Shown here: positions 1-8,586 of the stretch, piece by piece
Numbering within the stretch: position 1 is the stretch's first letter
Layout of the letters: each line of letters starts with the position of its first letter
DNA from: an uncultured Bacilli bacterium
Lineage (GTDB): Bacteria > Bacillota_I > Bacilli_A > RF39 > UBA660
Length of the DNA stretch: 64,000 nucleotides
Direction: 5' to 3'
Assembly (NCBI GenBank): GCA_934155645.1
Contig: CAKPHC010000004.1
Coordinates: 1 to 64,000 of the forward strand
Position numbers and translations under genes: made by a program
Notes under the pieces: model-generated
Told to the model about the DNA's origin: nothing
Databases searched by the model: none
The model's input: the letters and a program-made list of their open reading frames with translations, nothing else

Positions 1-905
<905 letters not shown>

Positions 906-972
906 ATATTTGTTTAATTTGATTAGGTCATCACATTATCTAAGTTTTCAGGGAATTATTTCCCAAATATTT

Positions 973-1078
973 TATTGGTGATTATGACTGAGGTGGTACA
1001 CCTGTTCCCATACCGAACACAGAAGTTAAGCCCTCAAGTGCCGACGATAGTGAATGCTAAAATAGGACGTTGCCAATA
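973..1078 (+). rRNA. 5S ribosomal RNA (short form)
   Basis: The ends TATTGG (973-978) and CCAATA (1073-1078) pair as helix I, and the conserved CCCATACCGAACACAGAAGTTAAG core lies between. At about 106 nt it is shorter than the usual 115-120 nt: the arm after CCGACGATAG (helices IV-V) is reduced to roughly GAATGCTAAAATAGGACG. It lies 67 bp after 23S, so the order is 23S-5S with no tRNA between or after. Short 5S RNAs are known in Mollicutes. Confidence 0.93.
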
Positions 1079-1101
1079 ATTTTTTTTTGTATTTTTTTTC
1101 A
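1079..1101 (+). terminator. T-rich end of the rRNA operon
   Basis: Two long T runs directly follow the 5S helix I. The 5S closing stem itself can act as the hairpin, and no separate strong hairpin is visible. This is the likely end of the rRNA transcript. Confidence 0.5.
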
Positions 1102-1155
1102 CATTATTGTGGATTTTTTTATTTACATTTTAAAATATAAAAAGCATGAAATATA

Positions 1156-1185
1156 TTGAATAATATATTTTTTTTTTGCTATAAT
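1156..1185 (+). promoter_or_regulatory. promoter for tsaE-tsaB-rimI-tsaD
   Basis: TTGAAT (1156-1161), an 18-bp spacer and TATAAT (1180-1185), the latter preceded by TGC, which makes an extended -10. Only 17 nt separate the -10 from the tsaE ATG, so the predicted leader is about 10 nt. Confidence 0.7.
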
Positions 1186-1202
1186 GGTAGTGGTGAAGAG
1201 AA

Positions 1203-1655
1203 ATGGATTATAGAATAACAACGCGAAATGAAACAGAAACTGTTGAAATCGCCCAAAATATTGAATCAGAAAAATTTCCTAATATGGTAATATGCTTGTA
1301 TGGAGACTTAGGAAGTGGTAAAACTGTATTTGCTAAAGCTTTTGCACAGGCTTTGGAAGTAGAAGAACCAGTTACTTCTCCAACTTTTAATATTATTAAA
1401 GAATATACAAGTGGAGAATTACCTTTATATCATATGGATGTATATCGCTTAGATGGAAATGTTGAAGGACTAGGAATTGAAGACTATTTTCATAAAAATG
1501 GTATTGTAATTATCGAATGGGCTGATACTATCAAAGATTATTTGCCAGAAGAAAGATTAGATATTAAGTTTAAAATTATAGATGAAGATTCTAGGACTTT
1601 AGTATTTATTCCTCACGGAAGACAATATGAAGATATTTGTGAGGCAATACTATGA
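1203..1655 (+). CDS. tsaE: TsaE, tRNA t6A biosynthesis ATPase
   Basis: TsaE is the small P-loop ATPase that works with TsaB and TsaD to transfer the threonylcarbamoyl group to A37 of ANN-decoding tRNAs. The 150-residue protein has a Walker A GDLGSGKT at residues 34-41, the family SPTF segment near 59-62 and the downstream HMDVYRL and IIEWAD motifs. Length is normal for the family. It is the first gene of a four-gene operon and its TGA overlaps the tsaB start by 4 bp (ATGA), suggesting coupled translation. Its SD is weak (GGTGAAGAG just before the ATG). Confidence 0.95.
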   Translation: MDYRITTRNETETVEIAQNIESEKFPNMVICLYGDLGSGKTVFAKAFAQALEVEEPVTSPTFNIIKEYTSGELPLYHMDVYRLDGNVEGLGIEDYFHKNGIVIIEWADTIKDYLPEERLDIKFKIIDEDSRTLVFIPHGRQYEDICEAIL

Positions 1656-2284
1656 AAATATTGTATCTAGATACTTCATCTAGTTTTTTATATTGTGCAA
1701 TTGTAAAAAACGATGAGTGCATTGGTGAAATCAAATTAAACTTAGAAAAAGATTTATCTTCTCTGGCTTTATCACAGATTAATAATCTTTTTACTGTTAC
1801 TAGTACTAAACCAGAAGATATAGATAAAATAATTGTAGTAAATGGTCCAGGTTCATTTACTGGCATTAGAGTAGGACTTACGATTGCTAAAACATATGCT
1901 TGGAGTTTGAAAACTAAAATAACTACAATTTCTAGCTTAGAAGCTATGGCTATATCACATAAAAATGAATATGATTATTATATTCCAGTAATAGATGCAC
2001 GTAGAGGCTATGTTTACGCTGGTATATATGACAAAGATAATAATCAAGTATTAAAAAATCAATATATTAACTTAGAAGTGTTAAAAGCAACACTTAATAA
2101 CCTTCCAGGTTCTTATACTTTTATTACTAATGACGATATTGAAGGATTAGATAATATCTCATTATATGACCCAGACTTTTTAAAAATTGTTAATAAGTAT
2201 AAAGATAGACCAGATATTAATCCACACGCAGTTGATGCTTTATATTTAAAATTAACAGAAGCAGAGGAAAAGTTAAATGCTTAA
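1652..2284 (+). CDS. tsaB: TsaB, t6A complex subunit (inactive TsaD paralogue)
   Basis: TsaB is an ASKHA-fold protein that dimerises with TsaD and is required for t6A formation. The 210-residue sequence has the N-terminal ILYLDTSSS phosphate-loop-like strand, the NGPGSFTGIRVGLTIAK motif around residues 64-80 and the VIDARRGYVYAGIY segment, all typical of YeaZ/TsaB. It overlaps tsaE by 4 bp and rimI by 8 bp. The gene order matches the widespread Firmicutes tsaE-tsaB-rimI-tsaD cluster. Confidence 0.94.
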   Translation: MKILYLDTSSSFLYCAIVKNDECIGEIKLNLEKDLSSLALSQINNLFTVTSTKPEDIDKIIVVNGPGSFTGIRVGLTIAKTYAWSLKTKITTISSLEAMAISHKNEYDYYIPVIDARRGYVYAGIYDKDNNQVLKNQYINLEVLKATLNNLPGSYTFITNDDIEGLDNISLYDPDFLKIVNKYKDRPDINPHAVDALYLKLTEAEEKLNA

Positions 2285-2708
2285 TTCGTTAACTGTTGAC
2301 AATATTAATAGTATAGTTGAACTTGAAAATACATTTAATGAAGTATTCAAACAAAAAAATGAACTTATGAATACACTTTTATCTAATCCGTATGTAAAAA
2401 TATACACATATTCTGTGGATAAAAAAATAATCGCTTTTATTCAATATGAGGATATTTTTGATAGATTTGAATTAGATAATATATATGTATTAGAAAAATA
2501 TAGAAATAAAAAGATTGCAACACTTTTAATGGATACAATGATAAGCGAAGGCCAAAAACAAAAAATTAGAAACATTACATTAGAAGTAAGAGAAGATAAT
2601 ATAAAAGCAATTAATTTATATAAAAAATATGGCTTTATCGAAAAGGCAATCAGAAACAATTATTATGGTAATTGTAATGGTATTTTAATGGAAAAAGAGA
2701 TGATGTAA
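2277..2708 (+). CDS. rimI: RimI-like GNAT N-acetyltransferase
   Basis: A 143-residue GNAT-family acetyltransferase in the usual rimI position between tsaB and tsaD. The acetyl-CoA-binding motif A region appears as VLEKYRNKKIATLLMD (near 72-87), followed by LEVREDNIKAINLYKKYGFIEKAIRNNYY, the typical RimI C-terminal half. The family acetylates the N-terminal alanine of ribosomal protein S18 in E. coli; that substrate is inferred here from position and sequence, and other GNAT substrates are possible. It overlaps tsaB by 8 bp and ends one base before the tsaD ATG. Confidence 0.88.
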   Translation: MLNSLTVDNINSIVELENTFNEVFKQKNELMNTLLSNPYVKIYTYSVDKKIIAFIQYEDIFDRFELDNIYVLEKYRNKKIATLLMDTMISEGQKQKIRNITLEVREDNIKAINLYKKYGFIEKAIRNNYYGNCNGILMEKEMM

Positions 2709-3713
2709 ATGAAAGATGTTTATATATTAGGAATAGAAAGTAGTTGTGATGAGACTAGTGCTTCTATTATTAGAAATGGTACAGACGAAATAGCAACTGT
2801 TATAGCTACACAAATTGATATTCATACTAACTTTGGTGGAGTAGTTCCAGAAATTGCTAGTAGGGAACACTTAAAAAATATAACTATGGTTATTGAAGAT
2901 TGCTTTAATAAAGCTAATATGACTATTGATGATATAGATGCTATAGCGGTAACATATGGCCCTGGCTTAATAGGTTCATTACTTGTAGGATTAGAAGCTG
3001 CTAAGACACTAGCATTCTTACATAACAAACCACTAATACCCGTTCATCATATTGCAGGTCACATATATGCTAATAATTTAGTAAAAACTATGGAATATCC
3101 TTTAATAGCGTTGGTAGTAAGTGGCGGTCATACTGATTTAGTTTATATGGAATCAGAATATAGTTTTAAAAGACTTGGTGGAACATTAGATGATGCAGTT
3201 GGAGAATGCTATGACAAAGTAGCAAGAGTAATAGGAGTAGGTTACCCTGGTGGCCCTGTAATAGATAAAATGGCTACTGAAGGTAAACATACTTACAACT
3301 TGCCAATGCCATTAGATGATGATAGTTATAACTTTAGTTTTAGTGGATTAAAGAGTGCTATTATTAATTTAGCTCATAATGAACAACAACGCGGAAACGA
3401 AATTAACAAAGAAGACTTAGCAACATCATTTCAAGAAGTTGTTGTGGATATTATTACTAAAAAAACACTTAGAGCTCTAAAAAACTATAATGTTAAACAT
3501 TTAGTACTTGCTGGAGGTGTAGCAGCAAATAAAGGATTAAGAACTAATCTATCAAAAGTATGTGAAGAAAATGGAATAGATTGCAGTTTCCCACCTATAA
3601 AGTACTGTACTGATAATGCTGCTATGATTGCAACAGCAGGATACTTTCTATATAAAAAAGGAGCATTTAGTGGATTAGAAGTAAATGCCAAATCAAGTGA
3701 TACTTTAAAATAG
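2709..3713 (+). CDS. tsaD: TsaD, tRNA N6-threonylcarbamoyladenosine transferase
   Basis: TsaD (Gcp/YgjD) is the catalytic subunit that moves threonylcarbamoyl from its AMP adduct to A37 of tRNA. The 334-residue protein starts ILGIESSCDETS, carries the metal-binding HxxxH in VHHIAGH (H114 and H118), VVSGGHTDLVY, the YPGGP segment and the C-terminal LAGGVAANKGLR and CTDNAAMIA motifs. Length matches the family. It is the last gene of the operon and starts immediately after the rimI stop. The partner TsaC (threonylcarbamoyl-AMP synthase) is not in this window. Confidence 0.97.
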   Translation: MKDVYILGIESSCDETSASIIRNGTDEIATVIATQIDIHTNFGGVVPEIASREHLKNITMVIEDCFNKANMTIDDIDAIAVTYGPGLIGSLLVGLEAAKTLAFLHNKPLIPVHHIAGHIYANNLVKTMEYPLIALVVSGGHTDLVYMESEYSFKRLGGTLDDAVGECYDKVARVIGVGYPGGPVIDKMATEGKHTYNLPMPLDDDSYNFSFSGLKSAIINLAHNEQQRGNEINKEDLATSFQEVVVDIITKKTLRALKNYNVKHLVLAGGVAANKGLRTNLSKVCEENGIDCSFPPIKYCTDNAAMIATAGYFLYKKGAFSGLEVNAKSSDTLK

Positions 3714-3789
3714 TGACTAGACAAAACAAAAAAAGTATAGTATAGTTGATTTTACGTGATGTAATTGTCAACTTGTAAAAATAAATAAA

Positions 3790-3823
3790 CGACCCCCTAC
3801 CTTTAGTAAGGGTTCGTTTTTTG
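3790..3823 (+). terminator. terminator after tsaD
   Basis: A compact hairpin (ACCTTT-AGT-AAGGGT inside outer GACC/GGTTC arms) followed by six T residues, 80 bp after the tsaD stop. The stem has wobble pairs and a bulge. Confidence 0.6.
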
Positions 3824-3842
3824 GCGTTTAAAGGAGGGAAAA

Positions 3843-5885
3843 ATGAATCTATCAAAAAAAGAATTATTGCAAGAAGAAGAATATCTTAACGACACTTTAA
3901 AAGTAATAAGGAGCAAAATATCTGATTTAGGCCAACAACTGTATGACAGAGAAGAAAAAGTACAAGAATTCAAAGAGTTCATGTGGGATGCAAGACATGA
4001 TATGGACCCTACTGAAATGCGTTCAATGATGTCTACCAATGATTTAGAAATAACCATGATGTTGAACAAAGGTCAGTATCTACAAAAACTATTTAGAATC
4101 CAAAATAATCCATACTTTGGTTCAATAACCTTCGATGATAATGAAACATCTAATAAAATATACATTGGTATAACTCATGTTGAGGATGAAGAAAAAGATA
4201 AATACTTAGTCCATGATTGGCGTGCTCCAATATGTTCCTTGTTTTATGATTATGAAACTGGCCCAGCCAAATATAAGGCTCCTGGTGGAATAGTTACTGG
4301 AACAATAACTAATAAAAGACAATTCAAAATAGAAAATGCAAAATTAAAAAGAGTGTTTGATAATAACTTAAATATTGATGATGACCTATTACAAGAAGTG
4401 CTTGCAACAGAATCTAGTGATAAAATGAAAAACATAGTTAACACTATTCAACAAGAACAAAATGCAATTATTCGTAATGTTGAAGACAAAACATTAATAG
4501 TTCAGGGTATAGCAGGTAGTGGAAAAACCTCAGTAGCACTTCATAGAATTGCCTTTTTACTATATAAAATCGAAAACTTAACTTCTAAAAATGTTTTGAT
4601 TTTTTCACCTAACCAAGTTTTTTCAGAATATATTTCTAATGTACTGCCAGAACTAGGTGAGGACAATACTATGCAAACAACGTTTCATACCTTTTTAGAG
4701 TCGCAATTAACGGAATTTAATACAGTAGAATCTTTTACTTCCTTTGTTGAAAGGTATTATAAGTATGAAGAGAAAAATCCTCAATTAGTTAAATATAAGC
4801 AAAGTGATGATATGATAAAATGCATTGACAACTATGCAAAAAGAATTACTAATGGAGCAAAATTTATAGATGATTATGTAACACATGATTTTGAAATACC
4901 AAAAGAAGAATTAAACGATTTATTAAAAGATAGATATAATAAACTACTACTATTTGATAGAATCGCTCATATTTCAGAGTACTATAGTAGAAAATATTAC
5001 AACGGAAATAAATCAAAACAAAAAAGTATTGAATCTAAGTTATATAAACTATTAAATATAAAAAAAGATTACAAAAAAATATACAAAGATTTCCTTCACA
5101 GTCCTGAATTCCTAATTAACTATAAAGGCACTATAACAGAAAAAGAAATATTAGAAACTGTAGCTCATAAAAACATTAGATATGAAGATGCATGCCTATT
5201 AGTATACTTAAAAGGAGTTCTAACAGGTTTTGATTATCAAGGACAAATAAAAGAAGTAGTAATAGATGAAGCACAAGATTATAGTAAACTTCAATATGTA
5301 ATTATAAATAAAATATTTAAACGAAGCGGATTTACAATACTAGGAGATATTAATCAAACAGTTAATCCATATTACAAATACAAGTCTTTAGAAGTACTAA
5401 GTAACATATTTAGTGATACCAAGTACTTAGAACTTAGAAAAACCTATAGGTCAAGTCCTGAAATCATAGAACATACTAATAAAATTTTAGGATTAAATCA
5501 TGTATCAGCAATAAGACATGAAACAAACCAACCTGTAATTTTTAGAACTGAAAATAATAATTTAAAAACTATGTTAGTTGATGATATTGATACTTTAAAA
5601 ACCAAAAGCAAATCAATTGCAATAATTACTAAAACAGATGAAGAAAGTAATTATATATTTGAATTGTTAAAAGATGTAGAAAGTGGTATCAATGTTCTAA
5701 CTGCTACAACAAAAGAGTTTAATAAAAATTTAGTAATATTACCATCATATGTTGCAAAAGGACTAGAATTTGATGCTACAATTGTATATACCAAAAAAGA
5801 TAATGCATACAGTGATGAAGAAAAGAATCTATACTACGTAGCTTGTACTAGAAGCCAACATCAACTAATTATTTACAATAACTAA
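3843..5885 (+). CDS. helD: HelD, RNA polymerase-recycling SF1 ATPase
   Basis: HelD is a UvrD/Rep-like ATPase of Gram-positive bacteria that removes stalled RNA polymerase from DNA. The 680-residue protein has an N-terminal charged coiled coil (about 1-75), the family-typical DWRAPICSLFYDYE segment, then the Walker A GIAGSGKTS (residues 222-230), VIDEAQDYS as Walker B, and the C-terminal helicase motif VAKGLEFDATIVY ending with YYVACTRSQHQL. The N-terminal coiled coil and DWRAP segment separate it from PcrA and from E. coli helicase IV. A clear SD (AAAGGAGGG) precedes the ATG, and the gene stands alone between two terminators. Confidence 0.9.
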   Translation: MNLSKKELLQEEEYLNDTLKVIRSKISDLGQQLYDREEKVQEFKEFMWDARHDMDPTEMRSMMSTNDLEITMMLNKGQYLQKLFRIQNNPYFGSITFDDNETSNKIYIGITHVEDEEKDKYLVHDWRAPICSLFYDYETGPAKYKAPGGIVTGTITNKRQFKIENAKLKRVFDNNLNIDDDLLQEVLATESSDKMKNIVNTIQQEQNAIIRNVEDKTLIVQGIAGSGKTSVALHRIAFLLYKIENLTSKNVLIFSPNQVFSEYISNVLPELGEDNTMQTTFHTFLESQLTEFNTVESFTSFVERYYKYEEKNPQLVKYKQSDDMIKCIDNYAKRITNGAKFIDDYVTHDFEIPKEELNDLLKDRYNKLLLFDRIAHISEYYSRKYYNGNKSKQKSIESKLYKLLNIKKDYKKIYKDFLHSPEFLINYKGTITEKEILETVAHKNIRYEDACLLVYLKGVLTGFDYQGQIKEVVIDEAQDYSKLQYVIINKIFKRSGFTILGDINQTVNPYYKYKSLEVLSNIFSDTKYLELRKTYRSSPEIIEHTNKILGLNHVSAIRHETNQPVIFRTENNNLKTMLVDDIDTLKTKSKSIAIITKTDEESNYIFELLKDVESGINVLTATTKEFNKNLVILPSYVAKGLEFDATIVYTKKDNAYSDEEKNLYYVACTRSQHQLIIYNN

Positions 5886-5890
5886 TAAAA

Positions 5891-5925
5891 AGTTAGTCAA
5901 AGATAATTTTGACTAACTCTTTTTA
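5891..5925. terminator. bidirectional terminator between helD and the ABC operon
   Basis: AGTTAGTCAAA (5891-5901) pairs perfectly with TTTGACTAACT, with T runs on the plus side and A runs on the other. It serves helD on the plus strand and the convergent ABC importer operon on the minus strand. Confidence 0.85.
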
Positions 5926-6714
5926 TTTTACTAACTTCTTTTCAATTACTGAAATCAAATAATACATTATATACGAAACTATTCCTAGAATCACTACCGA
6001 AGTAATAACTAGATTAATATTAAATACTTGAGAACCATACATTATTAAATATCCAAGTCCACGTTTTGAAACCAACAACTCACCCATAATAACGCCGATT
6101 AAAGACATACTTATATTAATTTTAAAAGCATTTATAATTGTTAATTTATTACTTGGCAATACTACCTTAGTAAATATCTGCATTTTTGAGGCATTAAAGG
6201 TTTTTAACAACTTTATGAAACTATTATTGGTGGCAATAAACCCATTATATATATTTATTATGCTAATGATTAAAGAAATCATTAAAGCCATTACTACAAT
6301 AGAATTAGTGCTAGCACCAACCCAAATAATAATAAGTGGTCCTAGTGCAACTTTAGGAAGTGAATTTATAACGGTTAAGTATGGGTCCATAACTTTAGAT
6401 ACAAATTTATTCCACCATAGCAAAGTAGCAATAATAATTCCAAAAAAAGATGCTATAGCAAAGCTTAAAACAGTCTCATAAACTGTAATACCAATATGCA
6501 TTAATAAATCATTAGATGAATACAACTTCAAAATAGTTTTATATACCATAGAAGGACATGAATATAAAAATGTATTTATTACTTTGAAATGTGCTAAAAG
6601 TTCCCATATTAATAAAAATCCAACTATTATAAATATTTGAGTAATTCTAATTAAAAATTTTTCTCTTTTTAGTTTTTTTAAATACTTTTTATGGTCATTA
6701 CTAAATGTGTACAT
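5923..6714 (-). CDS. NitT/TauT-family ABC transporter permease
   Basis: Membrane subunit of an importer of the nitrate/sulfonate/aminopyrimidine type. The 263-residue protein has about six hydrophobic segments, the first near residues 22-44, and the cytoplasmic coupling-loop region FNASKMQIFTKVVLPS that corresponds to the EAA motif. It is the last gene of a three-gene minus-strand operon and overlaps the ATPase gene by 14 bp, with an SD (GGAGGG) inside the end of that gene. Substrate cannot be told from sequence: taurine/alkanesulfonates (SsuC-like) or thiamine precursors (ThiX-like) are both possible. Confidence 0.88.
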   Translation of the reverse strand: MYTFSNDHKKYLKKLKREKFLIRITQIFIIVGFLLIWELLAHFKVINTFLYSCPSMVYKTILKLYSSNDLLMHIGITVYETVLSFAIASFFGIIIATLLWWNKFVSKVMDPYLTVINSLPKVALGPLIIIWVGASTNSIVVMALMISLIISIINIYNGFIATNNSFIKLLKTFNASKMQIFTKVVLPSNKLTIINAFKINISMSLIGVIMGELLVSKRGLGYLIMYGSQVFNINLVITSVVILGIVSYIMYYLISVIEKKLVK

Positions 6715-7453
6715 CTAAATCCCTCCAAATTCTATCATAATATTCCCCAAATTCAGGAGCTTTACGATTATTAATAGGAGTCGATTTATTAGAAAGATTA
6801 ATATTATAAATATTCTTTATTTCAGCTGGTCTCTTAGTTAATACGACAATTCTATCGGAAAGACTGATTGCTTCCGCTAAGTCGTGCGTTACCATAATTA
6901 CTGTTTTTCCTTCATTTTTAATTATATTATATACATCATCTGAAAGAGCAAGTCTAGTTTGATAATCTAATGCTGAGAAAGGTTCGTCTAATAAAAGTAT
7001 ATCAGGGGCAGTTGCAAGCGTACGAATTAATGCTACTCTTTGCCTCATACCACCAGATAATGATGATGGATATTTGTCAATAAACTCACCAAGTCCATAA
7101 GTATTCAATAAATTAATTACTTTATCTTTATTTTCTTTAGTTAGATTGCCACTTATTTCTAAACCAATTAAACAGTTCTCTAGAATAGTTCTCCAAGGAA
7201 AAAGCGAATCGCTTTGTAACATATATCCAATTTTTAAGTTAGAATCACCATATTTAATATTACCACCAGTAGCTTTTTCTAGATTTGAAAGGATTGATAA
7301 CAATGATGATTTTCCACAACCAGAAGGACCTACTATCGATAGGAATTCTTTATCAAAAATATCTAATTCTATATCTTTAATTGCTTCTACTTCTCCATTA
7401 GTATCATGATAAATTTTATTTAAATGTTCGATTTTTAAAATGGATTTCTCCAT
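6701..7453 (-). CDS. NitT/TauT-family ABC transporter ATP-binding protein
   Basis: The ATPase subunit of the importer. The 250-residue protein carries Walker A GPSGCGKSS (near 42-50), signature LSGGMRQRVALIRTLA, Walker B ILLLDEPFSALD and the switch histidine in MVTHDLAEA. This matches SsuB/TauB/NrtD proteins, which lack extra regulatory domains, and the length is usual. The ATG follows the stop of the substrate-binding protein gene by one base and the 3' end overlaps the permease gene, so the three are co-transcribed and probably translationally coupled. Confidence 0.92.
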   Translation of the reverse strand: MEKSILKIEHLNKIYHDTNGEVEAIKDIELDIFDKEFLSIVGPSGCGKSSLLSILSNLEKATGGNIKYGDSNLKIGYMLQSDSLFPWRTILENCLIGLEISGNLTKENKDKVINLLNTYGLGEFIDKYPSSLSGGMRQRVALIRTLATAPDILLLDEPFSALDYQTRLALSDDVYNIIKNEGKTVIMVTHDLAEAISLSDRIVVLTKRPAEIKNIYNINLSNKSTPINNRKAPEFGEYYDRIWRDLDVHI

Positions 7454-7454
7454 T

Positions 7455-8447
7455 TTAGTCCTTTGTATAAATTAATGAATTATAATCAACTGTTGTATCA
7501 ATAGCACCACTTGCCATCATTATCTTTTGTAAGTGATCAAAAGAGTCTTTGGTAAAATTAGTAGTTTTAGGCCAAGTATCTTGTGATTTATATCTTTCTA
7601 CAACATCAGTTAAATCATTTAAAGATGTATCAGGAAAGAAAGATAGTATAGCCTTAGCAATAGTTTTACTGTCATTTTCATGAACGAAATCTAATCCCTT
7701 TTGAATCGCTTTAGTAAAATTTTCAATCAATTCAGGATTCTTTTCAATAAAACTTATTTTAGCACTATAAGAAGTATAAGGAACAATACCACCAAGTTCC
7801 CCTATTGAAGCAACTACATAACCGTATCCTTGTTGTTCAATTTCTAAGGCGGTTGGTTCAAATAAAGTAACAAAATCACCAATACCACTTATAAAGGCAC
7901 CACCCATAGCAGCAAAGTCTACACTAGTATCAATTGTAAGGTCCTTTTTAGGATTAATTCCTGCTTCTCTTAATGCCCACTCAAATGTCATTTCAGGCAT
8001 GCCGGCTGTTCTACCACCAATCACGTATTTACCACGTAGATTATCTAAAGTAAAATTCTCAATTTTTTCTCTTGAAACAAGGAAACTACCATCTTTTTGA
8101 GTTAACTGAGCAAAAGTTTTTAGATAATCCTTTTCACCACCATTGTAAACATAAATTGTTGCTTCACTTCCACAAAACGCAATATCCATATCTCCAGATA
8201 AAATAGCGGCTGTTACTTTATCAGCACCAGGTGTTAAAGTAAGGTCAATATCGATTCCATTTTCCTCAAAATAACCTAATGATATTGCTGCATATTGAGG
8301 TGCATAAAAAATACTGTGAGCTACCTCTGCTACTTTTACTTTTGTAAGATTACTATCATTTTCCTTCTTAAATGAATTAAATAACACTGCTGAAGCCATA
8401 GCAAAGACAATTAAAATTGCTACAATAGTAATTATTTTATTTCTCAT
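7455..8447 (-). CDS. ABC transporter substrate-binding protein (NMT1/SsuA-like)
   Basis: Extracytoplasmic binding protein for the importer, first gene of the operon. The 330-residue sequence has an N-terminal hydrophobic segment (about 4-24) and then the NMT1/THI5-like domain: HSIFYAPQYAAISLGYFEENGIDIDL, AAILSGDMDIAFCG and the later GRTAGMPEMTFEWALREAGI. No lipobox cysteine follows the hydrophobic segment, so it may stay anchored by an uncleaved signal rather than by lipid. The family binds sulfonates, nitrate or hydroxymethylpyrimidine-type compounds; no THI-box leader is visible, so the ligand is open. A strong SD (AGGAGGAGT) sets the start. Confidence 0.87.
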   Translation of the reverse strand: MRNKIITIVAILIVFAMASAVLFNSFKKENDSNLTKVKVAEVAHSIFYAPQYAAISLGYFEENGIDIDLTLTPGADKVTAAILSGDMDIAFCGSEATIYVYNGGEKDYLKTFAQLTQKDGSFLVSREKIENFTLDNLRGKYVIGGRTAGMPEMTFEWALREAGINPKKDLTIDTSVDFAAMGGAFISGIGDFVTLFEPTALEIEQQGYGYVVASIGELGGIVPYTSYSAKISFIEKNPELIENFTKAIQKGLDFVHENDSKTIAKAILSFFPDTSLNDLTDVVERYKSQDTWPKTTNFTKDSFDHLQKIMMASGAIDTTVDYNSLIYTKD

Positions 8448-8475
8448 AAACTCCTCCTTTTAATAATTACAATGT

Positions 8476-8504
8476 ATTATACGTTAAGGTAACAATAATG
8501 TTAC
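8476..8504 (-). promoter_or_regulatory. ABC operon promoter overlapped by a palindromic operator candidate
   Basis: On the minus strand TATAAT (8476-8481) lies 17 bp from a poor -35 (GTAACA, 8499-8504). That -35 is one arm of a perfect inverted repeat, GTAACA-4-TGTTAC (8489-8504), so a dimeric repressor bound there would block the promoter. The regulator is not adjacent. Confidence 0.55.
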
Positions 8505-8558
8505 GGGCTCATCTTATGCTTACAATTAATTGTTCTTTTTTTTATTTGAAAATTAAGA

Positions 8559-8564
8559 TATAAT
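8559..8564 (+). promoter_or_regulatory. -10 box for pcrA
   Basis: TATAAT 22 bp before the pcrA ATG; no good -35 at normal spacing. The SD AAGGTAGG (8573-8580) follows. Confidence 0.45.
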
Positions 8565-8586
8565 ATTTATAGAAGGTAGGTATAGC

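Noticed and set aside
1606..1866. Antisense open frames throughout, for example opposite tsaB, rplC, rpsE and rpoA
   Set aside because: They mirror codon bias of the true gene, have no SD and no recognisable protein.
8448..8586. TPP riboswitch before the ABC importer
   Set aside because: The gap is short and no THI-box motif is visible, so a thiamine precursor role is not supported.
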